Part shown: positions 63,016 to 64,000 of the stretch, in pieces
Layout: the number at the start of each line of letters is the position of its first letter
Position numbering within the stretch: the first letter of the stretch is position 1
Source: Streptococcus sp. VT 162
GTDB taxonomy: Bacteria; Bacillota; Bacilli; Lactobacillales; Streptococcaceae
Length of the DNA: 64,000 nt
Reading direction: 5' to 3'
Assembly: GCA_000688775.2 (NCBI GenBank)
Contig: CP007628.2
Location: 1,054,001 to 1,118,000 of the forward strand
The notes under the pieces: model-generated
Told to the model about the DNA's origin: nothing
Seen by the model: the letters and a program-made list of their open reading frames with translations, nothing else
Database searches by the model: none
Made by a program: the position numbers and the translations under genes

Positions 63016-64000
63016 GCTTGGCTCCTTTCTTAGCTACTTCTTTGTAAAAAGGTTTCTTGCCTTTTTTCTTTTTATCTTTTTGTGAATGCTTGTGCTTATC
63101 ACTTGAACACCCTGATTTTCTCTTGTCTTCCTTCTTGTCTGAACGACGACTTGAACCACGACCTCTGTCTTTGCGCCCAGCTTGTTTCAAACCTTTTTCG
63201 ATGACATCAAACTCACTTGGGATATAGGAGAAATCAATCTCACCTGTCATCTTATCCGCTCTTTCAACCCGAATGCGAATCTGCTGTCCAACACGGAAGG
63301 TTGTTCCTGATTTCTCCCCACGGAGAGTCAAATCACGCTCGTTGAAATGATAAAATTCAGGTAAATTGGTGATGTGAATCAAGCCTTCGACTGTATTTGG
63401 CAATTCAACAAAGAGACCAAATTTGACCATGCTGGATACAACTGCATCGTACTCTTCACCCACGTATTTTTCCATGTACTCAGCCTTTTTCATGGCTTCG
63501 ACTTCACGCTCCGCCTCGATGGCACGACGCTCACGGTTGGAAGACTGGGTTGCAATCTCTGGAATCACTTGTTCAAAATGCTCTGCTATTTCCTTAGAAC
63601 GGCTGTAATCCCGAATCATTCGATGAACAAGGAGGTCTGGATAACGGCGAATCGGACTGGTAAAATGAGTGTAATAGTCGGCAGCAAGACCATAGTGACC
63701 GTGATTGTGCTCAGAATAGCGAGCCTGCTGCATGGAACGAAGAAGCATCATGGACAATACATCCGCATAGGGTTCTCCCTCAACAGCACGCATGATGTCT
63801 TGAAGCGCCTCCTGACTCATCTCACTGGCAGTCCCATAAATCCGCAAACCAAAGCTCGAAGCATAATCAATAAACTTCTGAACTTTTTCAGCCTTGGGCT
63901 CCTCGTGAATCCGATAAATGAAAGGTAGGTCCAGTTTACTAAAGTGCTCGGCAACCGTTTCATTAGCAATCAACATGAAGGACTCAATCATCCGCTCAGC
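62978..64000 (-). CDS. rnr: Ribonuclease R, C-terminal part (5' end beyond window)
   Basis: An open frame of 340 residues reaching the window edge. It carries the end of the RNB catalytic domain ([19 protein letters not shown], then [20 protein letters not shown] in similar form), an S1 domain (about 4/5 along, [20 protein letters not shown]) and a long Lys/Arg/Gly/Ser tail. RNase R degrades structured RNA and damaged tmRNA messages with SmpB. The gene order rnr-smpB is common in Firmicutes. Its stop overlaps the smpB start by 38 bases. Confidence 0.96.
   Translation of the reverse strand, partial: AERMIESFMLIANETVAEHFSKLDLPFIYRIHEEPKAEKVQKFIDYASSFGLRIYGTASEMSQEALQDIMRAVEGEPYADVLSMMLLRSMQQARYSEHNHGHYGLAADYYTHFTSPIRRYPDLLVHRMIRDYSRSKEIAEHFEQVIPEIATQSSNRERRAIEAEREVEAMKKAEYMEKYVGEEYDAVVSSMVKFGLFVELPNTVEGLIHITNLPEFYHFNERDLTLRGEKSGTTFRVGQQIRIRVERADKMTGEIDFSYIPSEFDVIEKGLKQAGRKDRGRGSSRRSDKKEDKRKSGCSSDKHKHSQKDKKKKGKKPFYKEVAKKGAKHGKGRGKGRRTK

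Noticed and set aside
63374..63928. A 184-codon plus-strand frame inside rnr
   Set aside because: It lies fully antisense to the conserved rnr coding region.

Overview
The window is chromosomal DNA of a low-GC Gram-positive coccus, most likely a mitis-group Streptococcus (S. mitis, S. oralis, S. infantis and relatives). The evidence is a full BOX repeat, a CoiA gene behind a ComX-type competence box, the pneumococcal proteins RocS, MacP, CpoA, SpxR and PBP3, and many extended -10 (TGnTATAAT) promoters. The ATP synthase c subunit differs from my memory of the pneumococcal one at several positions, so S. pneumoniae itself is less likely. Almost everything is core housekeeping. I see no rRNA, tRNA, CRISPR array, intact insertion sequence or prophage.

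Layout. 1-4.9 kb (minus): cell envelope and division genes (a cut glycerophosphodiesterase, DnaQ-like exonuclease, rocS, mtnN, macP, a Nudix hydrolase, glmU). 5-8 kb (plus): a membrane GH25 hydrolase, then a DUF368/PopT - YbaK - phosphatase operon. 8-9.6 kb: lysS, ending in a BOX repeat. 9.7-14.2 kb (minus): F-type ATP synthase genes atpE-B-F-H-A-G. The expected atpD and atpC are absent and the operon stops at the BOX repeat. 14.4-25.6 kb: a zinc-finger protein, a TrhP-type U32 protein, a GntR regulator, guaA, an AT-rich orphan gene, ylxM-orf-ffh, tuf, an AI-2E family protein and dacA. 25.6-36.9 kb (minus): etrx2/ccdA, map, spxR, an acetyltransferase, murZ, pyk, pfkA, dnaE. 37.3-40.6 kb (plus): pepX, a decayed second copy of the pepX 3' end, and argR. 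40.7-48.3 kb (minus): dnaG-rpoD-sufT, then cpoA, a second lipid glycosyltransferase, PspC and DUF4044 small membrane proteins, obgE and a 50-residue gene. 48.5-51.6 kb: a tryptophan ABC transporter behind a T-box whose specifier reads UGG. 51.6-64 kb (minus): ppc, ftsW, prsA, an O-methyltransferase, pepF, coiA, an orphan DUF1887/Card1-like protein, tehB, smpB and the 3' part of rnr.

The genes group by role: peptidoglycan and envelope (glmU, murZ, macP, GH25, dacA, ftsW, PopT, the two glycolipid synthases), glycolysis (pfkA, pyk), replication and transcription (dnaE, dnaG, rpoD, rocS), protein export and folding (ffh, prsA, etrx2/ccdA), trans-translation (smpB, rnr) and competence (coiA). The most unusual points are the incomplete atp operon at a BOX repeat, the orphan CARF-like/nuclease-like DUF1887 gene beside coiA, the AT-rich orphan just after guaA (a known island site), the relic pepX copy, and three genes that look leaderless. 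Gene order differs in many places from what I remember of S. pneumoniae TIGR4, so either this lineage is rearranged or the assembly has joins that should be checked.
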